Shown: piece after piece, positions 28,119-38,000 of the stretch | Numbering within the stretch: position 1 is the stretch's first letter | How the letters are laid out: every line of letters starts with the position of its first letter | Assembly (NCBI GenBank): GCA_020639075.1 | Contig: JACKHI010000001.1 | Coordinates: 992,001-1,056,000 of the forward strand | Length of the DNA: 64,000 nucleotides | From: Phycisphaerales bacterium | Lineage (GTDB): Bacteria; Planctomycetota; Phycisphaerae; UBA1845; UTPLA1 | Direction: 5' to 3' | The notes under the pieces: model-generated | Databases searched by the model: none | What the model saw: only the letters and a program-made list of their open reading frames with translations | Told to the model about the DNA's origin: nothing | Program-made: the position numbers and the translations under genes

Positions 28119-30347
28119 ATGGCGGTCAGTAAAGTAACGATGGATCGAAACGAACTCATTCAGAGTCTCTTCGACAAGGCCGTCGACCTGCCGCCGGACG
28201 AGCGGGCGACGCTGCTCGAGGCGGAATGCGACGACCCGGAAATTCGCGCGGTCGTCATGCGATATCTGGAGGGGTTCGATCATGCCCCGGCGGAGTTGTC
28301 GCGACCGCTGATCGAAGATCCCGAAGTCATGTCCGCCCTGGGCGCATCGGTCGCGGGTTTTCGCTTGATCCGACTTCTCGGACGCGGCGGCATGGGGGAC
28401 GTTTACTTAGCGCAGGATACGACGCTGAAACGTCCCGTGGCGGTCAAGACGATCGCGCCACGTCTATTGAACAGCGAAAAGGCGATCGGTCGATTTCGGC
28501 ACGAGGCCCAGGCGGCAGCCCGACTGGATCATCCGTCGATTGTCAGGGTATTCAGCTACGGCGAGGATGCCGGAACGCATTACATCGCCATGTCGTATGT
28601 CGACGGCGTGACGCTCGCCCAACGCCTTGAATCGATTCGCCACCCGAGCCTTTCTTCAACGACATCCGAATCGGATGCTCCGACGGCGACGAGCGTGCCG
28701 GCGGCGGTCGACAGCGATGCTGACTGGATCAGCCAGTCGGTCGCGCTGGTGACGACTGTCGCCGACGCGCTCGAGTACGCGCATCAGAACCAGATCATTC
28801 ATCGCGACGTGAAGCCGTCGAACATCTTGTTGGACGGCGGAGGCAGACCGCATTTGACGGACTTCGGCATCGCGAAAATCTGCGACGCCGAGCCGTTGAC
28901 CGTCACGGGCGAGTTCACCGGCACATGCCACTACGCGAGCCCTGAGCAGGCGGCGGCCCGACAGGTGGAGATCGATCATCGCACGGATGTGTTCTCTCTC
29001 GGCGTGGTTCTGTATGAGTTGCTGGCGCAACGACGGCCGTTCGTCGGTGAGACGCCGCAGCAGATTCTGGAAGCAGTGCGTACACAGAGACCCGCGCCGC
29101 TTCGAAGCGTGAACCCATCGATCCCACGAGACTTGGCGACGATCTGCCACAAGGCGCTGGAGAAGCAGCCGAAGGATCGGTACCAGTCGGCCGGTCACAT
29201 GGCGGCGGACCTGCGAGCGTTCTCACGGCAAGCGCCGATTCTGGCGAGACCGCCGGGGATCGGGCGGCGGGTTGCGGGATGGGGTTTGCGGCATCGACGT
29301 CCGTTGATCGCAGGCGTCGTCGTTTTGCTGATCGCCAGCATTGGCTACCTCATTCAGGAACGCCGACTCGATGCCCGCGCCCGAGACTGCCACCTTTCCA
29401 TTGATTCGACAAGTTCGAAATCGCAAGTCTATCTACAACAGTATGACAATCGCCTGCTTACACTTCACGATGCGCAATCCCTTGGCAGCGCTCCGGTCGA
29501 TGACCATCCCGTTGCACCGGGTCAATATCGCGTGACCGTATGCGATGACTCCGGCAGATTCGCTGAAACGAGCATCTACTTGCCGAAAATGGGAGAATCC
29601 TACGCACTGACGCTTGAAATCCCCAATCGGGATCACGACTACTTCGGCGGAATGGTCCTTTGCGATACCAAAGGCTCGGCATCCACGATCGGGTTCCCAG
29701 GCGGCGAAGACTTTGAAGCGCAGCGCTCTGTCTCCCTTCCCCCCTTCTGGATCGATAAGTGCGAAGTTTCCAATTCCGACTACAAGGTGTTTGTCGACGC
29801 GACACACTACAGGCAACCCGGTCATTGGGAGCGATTCGGCTACGATCCTAAACTCGCCGACTTTCCCGTTGTGGCCGTAACTTGGGAGGATGCACAGGCC
29901 TACGCACGATGGCGAGGAAAGAGGCTACCGACCGCTGAGGAATGGGAGTTTGCTGCGCGATTCGCCGATGGTCGTCTGCTCCCCTGGGGCAGTGGTGAGC
30001 CCGCTGACTGGCGTCAGGCGAGTGGTCGGTCTATCGCCATGGCTCGATCTGCAGACTGGCAACTCGGCTACGAGGCATACACTCAAAGTACGTCGCCTGT
30101 TAATCGTGATTCGCACCCATCCAGCCTTGGACTGCTCCATACGTTTGGGAATGTCGCTGAAATGACCGAGTCTGTTTTCTCCAGCAATATGACGGGCGTT
30201 GTCGCCAAGGGCGGAACCTGGTTCGACGCGCCGGGAATCTGGGATCTTAGCCGCAGCATCGTTGCACCTGTTTATGCTCAATCGCTTTCGACGGGCTTTC
30301 GCTGTGCGGCCAGCGCTCGTCCGCCGAGCACGTTGAATGGAGGATAA
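28119..30347 (+). CDS. Ser/Thr kinase fused to an FGE/SUMF1-like domain
   Basis: A 742-residue protein; an ATG at 28140 (residue 8) is an alternative start and neither has a clear ribosome site. The N-terminal helices (1-75) resemble those of planctomycete kinases. The kinase domain is about 80-385: 'GRGGMGDVY', K110, D230 in 'HRDVKPSN', D248 in 'DFG', with a Ser/Thr-rich insert (about 175-203). A membrane helix follows ('PLIAGVVVLLIASIGYL', about 400). The C-terminal 200 residues form a formylglycine-generating-enzyme-like domain ('PPFWIDKCEVSNSDYKVFV', 'VTWEDAQAYARWRGKRLPTAEEWEFAARF', 'LGLLHTFGNVAEMTE', 'GFRCA'). The catalytic Cys of true FGE, between 'GGTW' and 'GFRC', is absent, so the domain probably binds rather than oxidises. 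It is followed at once by two unrecognised genes. Confidence 0.92.
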   Translation: MAVSKVTMDRNELIQSLFDKAVDLPPDERATLLEAECDDPEIRAVVMRYLEGFDHAPAELSRPLIEDPEVMSALGASVAGFRLIRLLGRGGMGDVYLAQDTTLKRPVAVKTIAPRLLNSEKAIGRFRHEAQAAARLDHPSIVRVFSYGEDAGTHYIAMSYVDGVTLAQRLESIRHPSLSSTTSESDAPTATSVPAAVDSDADWISQSVALVTTVADALEYAHQNQIIHRDVKPSNILLDGGGRPHLTDFGIAKICDAEPLTVTGEFTGTCHYASPEQAAARQVEIDHRTDVFSLGVVLYELLAQRRPFVGETPQQILEAVRTQRPAPLRSVNPSIPRDLATICHKALEKQPKDRYQSAGHMAADLRAFSRQAPILARPPGIGRRVAGWGLRHRRPLIAGVVVLLIASIGYLIQERRLDARARDCHLSIDSTSSKSQVYLQQYDNRLLTLHDAQSLGSAPVDDHPVAPGQYRVTVCDDSGRFAETSIYLPKMGESYALTLEIPNRDHDYFGGMVLCDTKGSASTIGFPGGEDFEAQRSVSLPPFWIDKCEVSNSDYKVFVDATHYRQPGHWERFGYDPKLADFPVVAVTWEDAQAYARWRGKRLPTAEEWEFAARFADGRLLPWGSGEPADWRQASGRSIAMARSADWQLGYEAYTQSTSPVNRDSHPSSLGLLHTFGNVAEMTESVFSSNMTGVVAKGGTWFDAPGIWDLSRSIVAPVYAQSLSTGFRCAASARPPSTLNGG

Positions 30348-30348
30348 G

Positions 30349-30765
30349 ATGTACATTGCAAGCATGTGGTTGGACTTCGCCCCTGGAACCCCATCACACT
30401 ACATCGCAGCCCTGAAGGAATTCCAGACAACCGTTTGGCCGCCATTGCCAAATGCATGGACAGCGATCTCCGTCAATGCGAACAAACTCGATGAGGTGAC
30501 GGCCTCCCTGAATGCTGAGTTTACGACGAATCTCGATAAACTCTGTCCCCTTGTGAATGGGAAGGGCTATAAGTTCTCCCCGCCGTTCGAAACCAGTGCG
30601 TGGTATCGAGGAACCGGCGGTCTCCACGAGACGAATCGGCGTCCCGTGATATACGAGCCGCCCAGCGGATCTCACTTGGGATTCCCATACGAATATCAAT
30701 CCAAAACGTATGACGCACTCGTCTACGTGCGTGCGAGCTTCGTCGAAGTTACCATGTCTCTCTAG
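30349..30765 (+). CDS. Unknown 138-residue protein in the kinase-FGE operon
   Basis: I do not recognise this protein. The start at ATG 30349 has GGAGG five bases upstream, inside the end of the kinase gene, so translation is coupled. The sequence is mixed alpha/beta, without a signal peptide or membrane helix, and Trp/Tyr/Pro-rich ('WPPLPNAWTAISVN', 'KFSPPFETSAWYRGTGG', 'PPSGSHLGFPYEYQSK'). It ends in a strand-like 'YDALVYVRASFVEVTMSL'. Likely cytoplasmic. Its tight placement after the kinase suggests a substrate or partner. Confidence 0.75.
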   Translation: MYIASMWLDFAPGTPSHYIAALKEFQTTVWPPLPNAWTAISVNANKLDEVTASLNAEFTTNLDKLCPLVNGKGYKFSPPFETSAWYRGTGGLHETNRRPVIYEPPSGSHLGFPYEYQSKTYDALVYVRASFVEVTMSL

Positions 30766-30773
30766 GGGGCTTT

Positions 30774-31832
30774 ATGGCTGTCATATATACCGAACTGCCC
30801 AACAAGCTCATCGACCTATCCATTGGCGTACAAGCCCTCTACTTCTGGACTCGTAGCAAGATCGATTCGGCGGTCCTTGTGGATTCAGCCGACAAGTCGC
30901 GAGTCATCTCGCTACCGGCTCCCCGCATCGACGGTACGCACGTCGTGTTCAATTGGAAGTCGGAACGTGTGCAGATCGCCGACGTCACCCCGGAAATCCG
31001 TATTACGTTCAAGGGCGAACCGCTCCGCGTGTTGAAGAGCTCATGGATCGGCCAAAAGAGCGACATCTACGACCCAAGAGCAAGCAAGCTACGCTGGCTT
31101 GAGTGTCGTGAGAAAGATGCCGACAACGAGTGGCAGCGCTTCTTTCTTTTGCTGGACAAGCACACGAATTCGAATTTTCTATTTTCAGTGCTGAGTCAAG
31201 AGGAGGAGGCACGGCGGCAAGAGGCGTTGGATCTGGTATCCGGCTACATAAGCAAGCGCATGATGGAAATCGCCGGGGTCCGGTGTTTCCCGACCAACAC
31301 GCTTCGTCATGGAGCCGTCGCCGAAATCTCGGATCTGATCGAGTGTCTCATTACCAAAGCCTATGGAAACGACGTCGACATGGCGATCGAAGGGTTCGAC
31401 CGGTTTGCCGCCGGTTGGCTCCGACAGACCTGCGACATATCGCCCGAATACCGCAACTTTTCCGCCTGCGACGCAGACTCCGCGTTCGTATTCTTCTTTG
31501 GACAGTTTGCGCTTGCCGTCCTCGAACACGCACGCGATCGGTCCGATCGTCGCTGGCGAGAGCGCGAGGCCTATTGGCGCAGGCTTCTCAATGTGTTCGT
31601 GCGTATGCAGACGCTGTTCCTGGAGCGATGGACCCCGGAGAAGGACCCGAAGTGCTTCCGTCTCTATGATGGAACGTCGTGTCCTTTGACCAGCGGCAGG
31701 GTTGATGCAGTCCGAAAAGTCTATCACGTACTCAACGATGAACACGCCCTTGTCGATCAGCTGACACGAAACCTCGCGCTTGTCAAAGTGGGAAGCGATC
31801 AATGCAACGACGCATGCTGCTTTGATGATTAG
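30774..31832 (+). CDS. Unknown 352-residue protein, last gene of the kinase-FGE operon
   Basis: I do not recognise this protein. It starts 8 bases after the preceding stop with AGGGGG just upstream. The first 120 residues look beta-rich ('RVISLPAPRIDGTHVVFNWKSERVQI'). Residues about 125-320 are helical with many charged and aromatic residues ('ALDLVSGYISKRMMEIAG', 'MAIEGFDRFAAGWLRQTC', 'REREAYWRRLLNVFVRMQTLFLERW'). The C-terminus is Cys/Asp-rich ('SDQCNDACCFDD'). There is no signal peptide. As terminal gene of a sigma-kinase operon it could be an effector or kinase target; this is inference from position only. Confidence 0.75.
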   Translation: MAVIYTELPNKLIDLSIGVQALYFWTRSKIDSAVLVDSADKSRVISLPAPRIDGTHVVFNWKSERVQIADVTPEIRITFKGEPLRVLKSSWIGQKSDIYDPRASKLRWLECREKDADNEWQRFFLLLDKHTNSNFLFSVLSQEEEARRQEALDLVSGYISKRMMEIAGVRCFPTNTLRHGAVAEISDLIECLITKAYGNDVDMAIEGFDRFAAGWLRQTCDISPEYRNFSACDADSAFVFFFGQFALAVLEHARDRSDRRWREREAYWRRLLNVFVRMQTLFLERWTPEKDPKCFRLYDGTSCPLTSGRVDAVRKVYHVLNDEHALVDQLTRNLALVKVGSDQCNDACCFDD

Positions 31833-32009
31833 CAGTAATCGTCAGCGACTCGACCTGACCGAGGGATTCGGAGCCGGGCGGAACGATAGAACGAATACGG
31901 GGCTCGCTGAACCAATCGTTCCGTCCGGCAATCCACAATTGAATCAGCGACTTCGGAACGCGAAATTCGTCGCCAAGGCCCAGTCCGAATGTCCCGGACG
32001 CGCAAGATT

Positions 32010-32041
32010 GCGGCCGATTCGTAAACTGACGAATCGGCCGC
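32010..32041. terminator. 13-bp perfect hairpin between convergent operons
   Basis: GCGGCCGATTCGT and ACGAATCGGCCGC pair perfectly around AAACTG. The hairpin lies between the end of the kinase-FGE operon (plus) and the end of the PEP-CTERM gene (minus), so it probably terminates both. The plus side is followed by CTTCGGTCGCTCTTG, with only a weak T content. Confidence 0.6.
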
Positions 32042-32074
32042 CTTCGGTCGCTCTTGTTATTGCGCCGGCAACTG

Positions 32075-32740
32075 TCAGCGTCGACGTCGGAGCAGCGCCA
32101 TGCCGCCGATCGCCAGTAGTGCCAGGCTGCCCGGCTCCGGTGTGAGCGTCACGTCGTCGATGTAGATCAGACCGTCGGAGCCGTCGAACGCCCCGCCGTT
32201 CATGCGTATGTCGACCTGCGCCGCATCCGAACCCGGCGCTGCGACGATGCCCGTGAAGCCGAACAACTGGTAGACGTTGGTCAACGAGCCCGCGAACTGG
32301 ACGAGCCCCGAGGATCCTTTCACGCCGCCGCCGTCGCTGCCGTCGCTGTCGAGCCACTGCACTTCCATGAACACGACAACGCCGGGACCGATGTTGGCTG
32401 CCTTGGCGAGGAAGCTCATGTCGTAGGATGCGCCCGGTGTGATCGAATTCAGCGCCGTGAGCTGCTGGATCTCGGCATTGGTGCCGACAGAGAGTGTCGA
32501 GCCCGTGACGGACAGCTCCATCGCCCAGTCGCCCGTCGCCTGCATCATGTTGACGCGATCGACCGAAGCGAGCGCAGGGGGCGTCGCTCCCTCAAACTGA
32601 CTCCAGTTGTCCGCATCGGCCCCCGTGCCGAGCTCAAAGCCTCCATTGGCGATGAGATCCGCCGCCACGCGTGCGCTCCCGGCAGAATAAGCGATTGCGA
32701 TGATTCCCATCGCCAGAAACGTTGTGATTCGATTCCTCAT
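32075..32740 (-). CDS. Secreted PEP-CTERM protein with carbohydrate-binding-like fold
   Basis: A 221-residue protein with a signal peptide (1-27) and AAGGGG upstream of the ATG. The body starts 'DLIANGGFELGTGADADNWSQFEG', the opening strand of CBM4/9-like beta-sandwich modules, and closes with 'IYIDDVTLT'. The last 22 residues are a complete PEP-CTERM signal: 'PEPGSLALLAIGGMALLRRRR' (PEP motif, hydrophobic helix, Arg cluster), normally cut and sorted by an exosortase not encoded here. Its position directly behind a GH16 glucanase gene suggests a glycan-binding surface protein. Confidence 0.9.
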   Translation of the reverse strand: MRNRITTFLAMGIIAIAYSAGSARVAADLIANGGFELGTGADADNWSQFEGATPPALASVDRVNMMQATGDWAMELSVTGSTLSVGTNAEIQQLTALNSITPGASYDMSFLAKAANIGPGVVVFMEVQWLDSDGSDGGGVKGSSGLVQFAGSLTNVYQLFGFTGIVAAPGSDAAQVDIRMNGGAFDGSDGLIYIDDVTLTPEPGSLALLAIGGMALLRRRR

Positions 32741-32840
32741 GTTTGTTTCCCCTTTATCATGGCGACTGCCTCGTCGCCGAAGGACACTTGCCGCCCATCG
32801 CGAAATTGTGACAGGCTGTGCGTCGATTGCTGTTGTGCGT

Positions 32841-34943
32841 CTACGCCCCCATCAGCGCCGCGACAAACTGTTGAATATCCCCGCCATCCGGCGTTCCCGA
32901 CGCATCCATATCCGCCTGTTCGCTCCCGCATGACGGATGTGCCTGGTCGAAGCCGGCCGCATCGAGCAACGCCTCGGCAAACAGCGAAACGTCCGCAATC
33001 GTCACGGCCCCGCTGCAGTCCATGTCACCCGGTATCGGCGTACCGCTGTTCCCTGCGGCGCCGCCATTGATGAGTGCGATGTCGTCAATTTCAATTCCGG
33101 AAATCGGGCCATCGGTACCAAGCAGCTCAAACAGCTGGCTGACATCCGACAAGTCCACTTCCGAAAAGTCCGACATTGGAATCTCGAGCACGTGCCACTG
33201 GCCGTCGCGCACGAAGCCATACGGATCGCTTCCATTGACAAAGTCGATCCACGTCTGACCGATGTCGTTAATGCCGCCGCTCTTCATTCCGATCTGGAAT
33301 TTCACGGGCGACGCCGTCTTCATCGCGAAGTGGAGTTTGCTCTCGGGATATCGAAACGCACTCAGATCGTATTTCGTGTTCGGCGTAAATGCCGCGCCGA
33401 ACCACAGCGGGCCCGGTGCGGAACCGAGGGAAATGCTCGCCGTGCCCTCGAACGGATCGATCGGTCGATCGACGAGTGTTCCCTCCCAGATGTAAAACTC
33501 GCCGTCGACGCCAAGTCCGAATTCGCCCGCCGTCTTGTTCGCCGCATTTTCCGTGAAAATGCCGAAGTTGCCGTTTTCAGGCGTCGGCTTCGGAACGCTC
33601 GGCGTCCAGTGCACGTTGTCGATGGAGAACTGAACGGTCGCCGCGGGCGGATCGCCGGCGAACATGAAAATCTGGCCGATCGTATTGAAGTCAATGTTGG
33701 CGAAGCGCGCCAGTGGAATCGCGACTTCGTGCCAGTTGCCGTCGCGTACGAGACCGAACTGCTCGCCGCCTTCGATCAAAGGAAGCCAGAACTCACCGGC
33801 GGCCGAACTCTTGATGCCGAACCGAATCGGGTGCGTACTCGTCGTCTTCATGTTGAAGCGAAGATGACCATTGGAGTAGTTGCTCATATTCCGATCGAAC
33901 TGCAGGAATACCCCTCCGCCGAACCATGCGCCCGGAGCGGCAACGAACGACCAGGCCTCGGACCCCTCATAGGGCGTCGTCGGCACAGCCGTCAGGTTAT
34001 TCCAGAGGTAGAGCTCCGCATCCGTCCCGTAGATCAGTGCGTTGTCGACGGGCGTCGTCTCGGTAAACACGCCAAAGTTCCCTGTTTCGGCAGTGTCTCC
34101 GCCAAAGTGAACTTCCGTGTACGGATTCGCGTAGAGGCGGATCCAATCGACGCTCAGTTCAGCCGGCATTGGCGCCGTGATCTGGTTCGGATCGAGGATC
34201 TCGACGAAATTGATGCCGCCGACGGCCATGTTCAGGAGGATGAACTGCGGCCGATGGAACTCCTCCAACGAATTGGATTCGCCCGAGCTGATATCAAACG
34301 CCCAGTATTGATTGCCGTCGACGGAAACAGCCATCAGCGTCGGCGTCCAATCGAGCCGGTATATGTGGTAGCCGCCCGTCAACGGGGTCGGCGTCGTCAG
34401 CGACTGGTTGTACAGGGCGTAGGATCCCATGTAGTCCCAGTGCGCTGCGGCCGACACCCATCGATCCACGACGCCCGTACTGATCGCCGTGCTGGAACCC
34501 ATCTCGAGAATGTCTGTCTCGCCGCAGGCGGGCCATGTGTTCTGGCCGATGTTCTCACCGAGCAGCCAGAATGCCGGCCAGAGTCCGTTCGCAAGACTCG
34601 GCACTTTGATCCGCGCTTCGAGGGATCCATAGCGGAAACTGAATCGACCGTGCGACTTGATCCGCGCAGACGTGAACAACTTGCCCTGATAATTCTCGCG
34701 AATCGCAGTGATGACGAGATTGCCGTTCTCGACACGGACGTTTTCGTTTCGTGCGGTGTAGTACTGGAGTTCCTGGTTTCCGAAGCCGCTGCCGCCCGTG
34801 TCATAAATCCAGTTGGAAAGATCGAGCGTCGTGCCGTCAAACTCGTCCGCCCAGATTGGCGGCGTGCCGGCATTCGCCGCCGGGGTTGTGAGTAATGCGA
34901 TCGCAAGGACGAGGCATCCCAATCGGATCGTCTTGGTTGTCAT
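32841..34943 (-). CDS. GH16 endo-beta-glucanase with two binding modules and dockerin-like tail
   Basis: A 700-residue secreted enzyme, started at ATG 34943 behind AAAAGG; an upstream GTG at 34964 is less likely. Signal peptide 1-25. The GH16 domain (about 28-275) has the catalytic motif 'GETDILEMG' with nucleophile E142, D144 and acid/base E147, and substrate-cleft motifs 'LWPAFWLLGEN' and 'HIYRLDWTP'. Two related modules follow, each starting 'NFGVFTE'/'NFGIFTE' and containing 'RDGNWHEVAIPL' or 'RDGQWHVLEIPM', probably carbohydrate-binding beta-sandwiches. A dockerin-like pair ('GDMDCSGAVTIADVSLFAEAL', 'ADMDASGTPDGGDIQQFVAAL') ends the protein. The likely substrate is laminarin or a mixed-linkage beta-glucan. 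Confidence 0.9.
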   Translation of the reverse strand: MTTKTIRLGCLVLAIALLTTPAANAGTPPIWADEFDGTTLDLSNWIYDTGGSGFGNQELQYYTARNENVRVENGNLVITAIRENYQGKLFTSARIKSHGRFSFRYGSLEARIKVPSLANGLWPAFWLLGENIGQNTWPACGETDILEMGSSTAISTGVVDRWVSAAAHWDYMGSYALYNQSLTTPTPLTGGYHIYRLDWTPTLMAVSVDGNQYWAFDISSGESNSLEEFHRPQFILLNMAVGGINFVEILDPNQITAPMPAELSVDWIRLYANPYTEVHFGGDTAETGNFGVFTETTPVDNALIYGTDAELYLWNNLTAVPTTPYEGSEAWSFVAAPGAWFGGGVFLQFDRNMSNYSNGHLRFNMKTTSTHPIRFGIKSSAAGEFWLPLIEGGEQFGLVRDGNWHEVAIPLARFANIDFNTIGQIFMFAGDPPAATVQFSIDNVHWTPSVPKPTPENGNFGIFTENAANKTAGEFGLGVDGEFYIWEGTLVDRPIDPFEGTASISLGSAPGPLWFGAAFTPNTKYDLSAFRYPESKLHFAMKTASPVKFQIGMKSGGINDIGQTWIDFVNGSDPYGFVRDGQWHVLEIPMSDFSEVDLSDVSQLFELLGTDGPISGIEIDDIALINGGAAGNSGTPIPGDMDCSGAVTIADVSLFAEALLDAAGFDQAHPSCGSEQADMDASGTPDGGDIQQFVAALMGA

Positions 34944-35021
34944 CGAGGCCTTTTCTAGTTGCACGGCGTATCCGCCGTCGAACCGTGTCCGGCCCGCATG
35001 GGGGCCGCGTTTTTCGTGACG

Positions 35022-35056
35022 GCAATCGCGGCGCCGACGTGCGGCGCCGCGATTGC
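35022..35056 (-). terminator. 14-bp perfect hairpin after the multi-module secreted protein gene
   Basis: GCAATCGCGGCGCC and GGCGCCGCGATTGC form a perfect 14-bp stem with a 7-base loop, 28 bases past the stop at 35084. There is no T-run on the minus strand. It may stop transcription into the GH16 gene in part, or stabilise the upstream mRNA 3' end. Confidence 0.5.
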
Positions 35057-35083
35057 ATGAATCAGCACATTTCGAGTGACCGA

Positions 35084-38000
35084 CTACGGTCCGACGAGCA
35101 GCGCGACGAACGTCGCAACGTCCGCCACTGTCGCAGACGAATCGGAGTTCGTATCCGCATTGAGGATGTTGCAGCCGGGGTACGCCGATGCGTAACCCGC
35201 CGGATCGACGATCGCCGTCGCGAACGCCTGCACGTCCAGGCCGTTGATGAATCCGTCACAATTGACGTCGCCCGGCGAGACCGGCGCACCTTCCGACACA
35301 TTCAGGTTGTCAATGATCAACTGACCTGCGCCGTTCGGCCAACTCGTCAACTCGTTGACAAACGACAGCGTCACTTCGTATTCGTCGACGGATGACAGAT
35401 CCCGCCCGGTGAGGAACAGGTTGTCAATCGTGAGCTTGCCGCCCTGTCCCCAGTTCGAGCCGCTGCTGGTGCCGAGGAAAGCGATCGTGACGTTGTACGT
35501 CGCCTGGTTGAGGTCAAACGTCCCGTTGGACGTTCCCGGATCGGCATTGGTGACTGTCGCCGTCGACAGCGGACCACCGACGGATTGGAACGTACCGTCC
35601 GCCGTCACGCTGAACGTGAGTGCAGTCTTGTCCGCATCCTCGATTCGAAGCTCGTAGGGACCGAGGACGCCGCCGTTCACTTCGCCCTTGATGTCACCCG
35701 TGAGGAAGATCTGGCTCAGATCTCCGGACAAATCGGCCGGCAGGTCGGCGAAGAAAACGCCCGAGAACCAGCCTCCTGTATTCGGCTGTACATCCGTGAT
35801 CGTGAGTTCAATTGCCTTGCTACCGTCGACGCCGCAGGCTCCGCACACGCCCACTGCCGCACCGCCGTTGATGACGGCGTTGCCGTAGGTGCCGAAGAAC
35901 GCGAATTCGTTTTCGAGCCCGTCGTCAAACGGAACGGACGCCGGCATCGGCGTGCCGCCCGGCGAACCCGTCGCACCTTCAACGTCCTCGTCAAAGTTGC
36001 CGAGGCCGCCAGGCCCGTCGGACGACGTGAGGACGCCGCCGATCGTCTGGAACGTCGAACCATCCGCGACGCCGTTGAACGTGAAGTCGGCGACCGTGAC
36101 CGACGCCTGAACCGGCGTCAGGAACAGGTCGTCGACCTGGAGCTGACCGCCGGAGAACCAAGTCGAAACTTCATCCGTGAATGCCACGACCACGGCATAG
36201 TCCAGACTGTCGGGATCCTGGGGATCGAGGTCGAAAATTCCGTTGGACACACCGTCAAGAGCGGTGCCGAATGTCGCCGTGCTGAGCAATCCGCCGACCT
36301 GCTGCCAAGTCGCATCCGCCGTCATCGGGAAATAGAGTCGATCGCCGTCGGCGTCTTCGATTCGCAGTTCGTAATTACCGAGGAAGCCGGGGAAGCCCAC
36401 GCTGAACGGATCCGACGGATCTCCGATTCCTCGTACACACGCGTGAAGTTCAACCTGGGAGAAGTCCGCGGACGCGAGCTTCTGGCCCGGCCAGTTCAGA
36501 CCGCCGTACCACGCGCCGCTTGTTGAGACGCTTTCGATAACGAGTTCACCCGCGTGCGTAGACCCGCCGCAACCGGCCGTATCGATGCCTCTCGCGTAGG
36601 CGCGCGGGCTGAAGCTCACTGTATCCACGAGACCGGCAATGCCCGCAAACGCCTGCTCACCGTCGATTTCCGGCGACCAGCCGAGTGCGCTGCTGAAGGC
36701 GTTGGGTTCCGTCGCGGCGATCGTTGCCGTATCCAGGAATACGATCTCAGTCGTATCGACTACGCTCTCGAAATTCTCGTCGAGCCCGGTATCAAACACG
36801 TCGAGCGCCGTGATCTTCAGCTGGTATTCGCCGCCGGCCGTATCACCAAAGATGTCCGCGGTCATCGACACGAGATCCGGATTCGTTTCGCTGATCGTGA
36901 TTTGATCGAAAACCAACGCCGCATTGAATCCACTGCCGGCCGGGTTCTGGTTGGTCAGGACAAGGTTGTCCAGATCGAGTGTCCCGCCGGTGCCCCACGG
37001 ATTGCCGGACTCGTTGTTCATCGCCACGACAACGTGGTAATTGGGTGACAGAAGGTTGAACGCGCCAGGCGTCGGCGTCCCGTTCGAATCCGCCTCGACG
37101 CCTGTATCCAACGGGCCGCCGAGCGACTGCCATCCGGATGTTCCGGCGGCATTGAATTGAATGCGATTGCCGTCGCTGTCTTCGATCCGCAGCTGAATGT
37201 CGCCGAGGCTCTCGCCGCCGGCGTCCGCAGTTCCTCGCACATCCGCCGTCAGCGCGAAACTGTCCAGCGTGACCGGCTGAGGGCCGGACACGAGATTGAA
37301 CGTCACATCATCCACGAAGACTGCACCGACGTTTCCGACGGTTCCGCCCGGATAGACATAAACAACAAGCGGGCGGACGATTGTCGTATTCGGGGGGGCA
37401 ATTGCCTGCAGTGCCGGGGCGTCGATCCACTGATTCTCGGGACTGGTTCCGCCGATGACTGAGAGTTCCGTCTCCGCCAGCAGCGTGTCGTTGTCCGTTC
37501 GATACTCAATCTTGAAAATGACGTAGCTACTCTTGCCGGCGATGGAGTCGCCCGTGTTCGTTCGGACGAAACCGTCGAGTTCCCAGGTTTGTCCGGGCTG
37601 TGCCGGAAGATCCTGGTACACGCCGGCGCCGTTACCGGCGAGGAACTCGTACAGTTTCAGATCATGCGCCCCCGTGCGAGGCGTGACAGTCTCGACAAAC
37701 GTGCCGCTGCCGAAATGACTCCAGGTTGTTGGGGGAACGCCGGCCGTGTCATTTTCGAAGCCGCCGTCGGCCAGGGCGCCGGCGCCGGGAAATGAGCCGA
37801 TGTCGAATTGGAGGCCTGCGTACCAGTTTCCGCTATTCAGCGTCACGCCGTTGACATCGAGCTGCGCGAAGCCGCCCGGATTGCCGCCGGCAAGGACGCC
37901 TTGTGCGGACATGTTGCCGTCGAGGACGGCGCCGCCGAACGTTCCGCCGAAGACGAATTCACTCGAGAGATTGTCGTCCCAGGAGGCGAAATTGAACGTG

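Noticed and set aside
28119..30347. Active formylglycine-generating enzyme for sulfatases
   Set aside because: The fold is recognisable but the catalytic Cys region lacks Cys, and no sulfatase gene lies nearby.
32937..34895. 652-residue open frame on the plus strand
   Set aside because: It lies fully opposite the GH16 gene, has no signal peptide, domain or ribosome site, and is Arg/Val-rich as expected for an antisense frame of GC-rich DNA.
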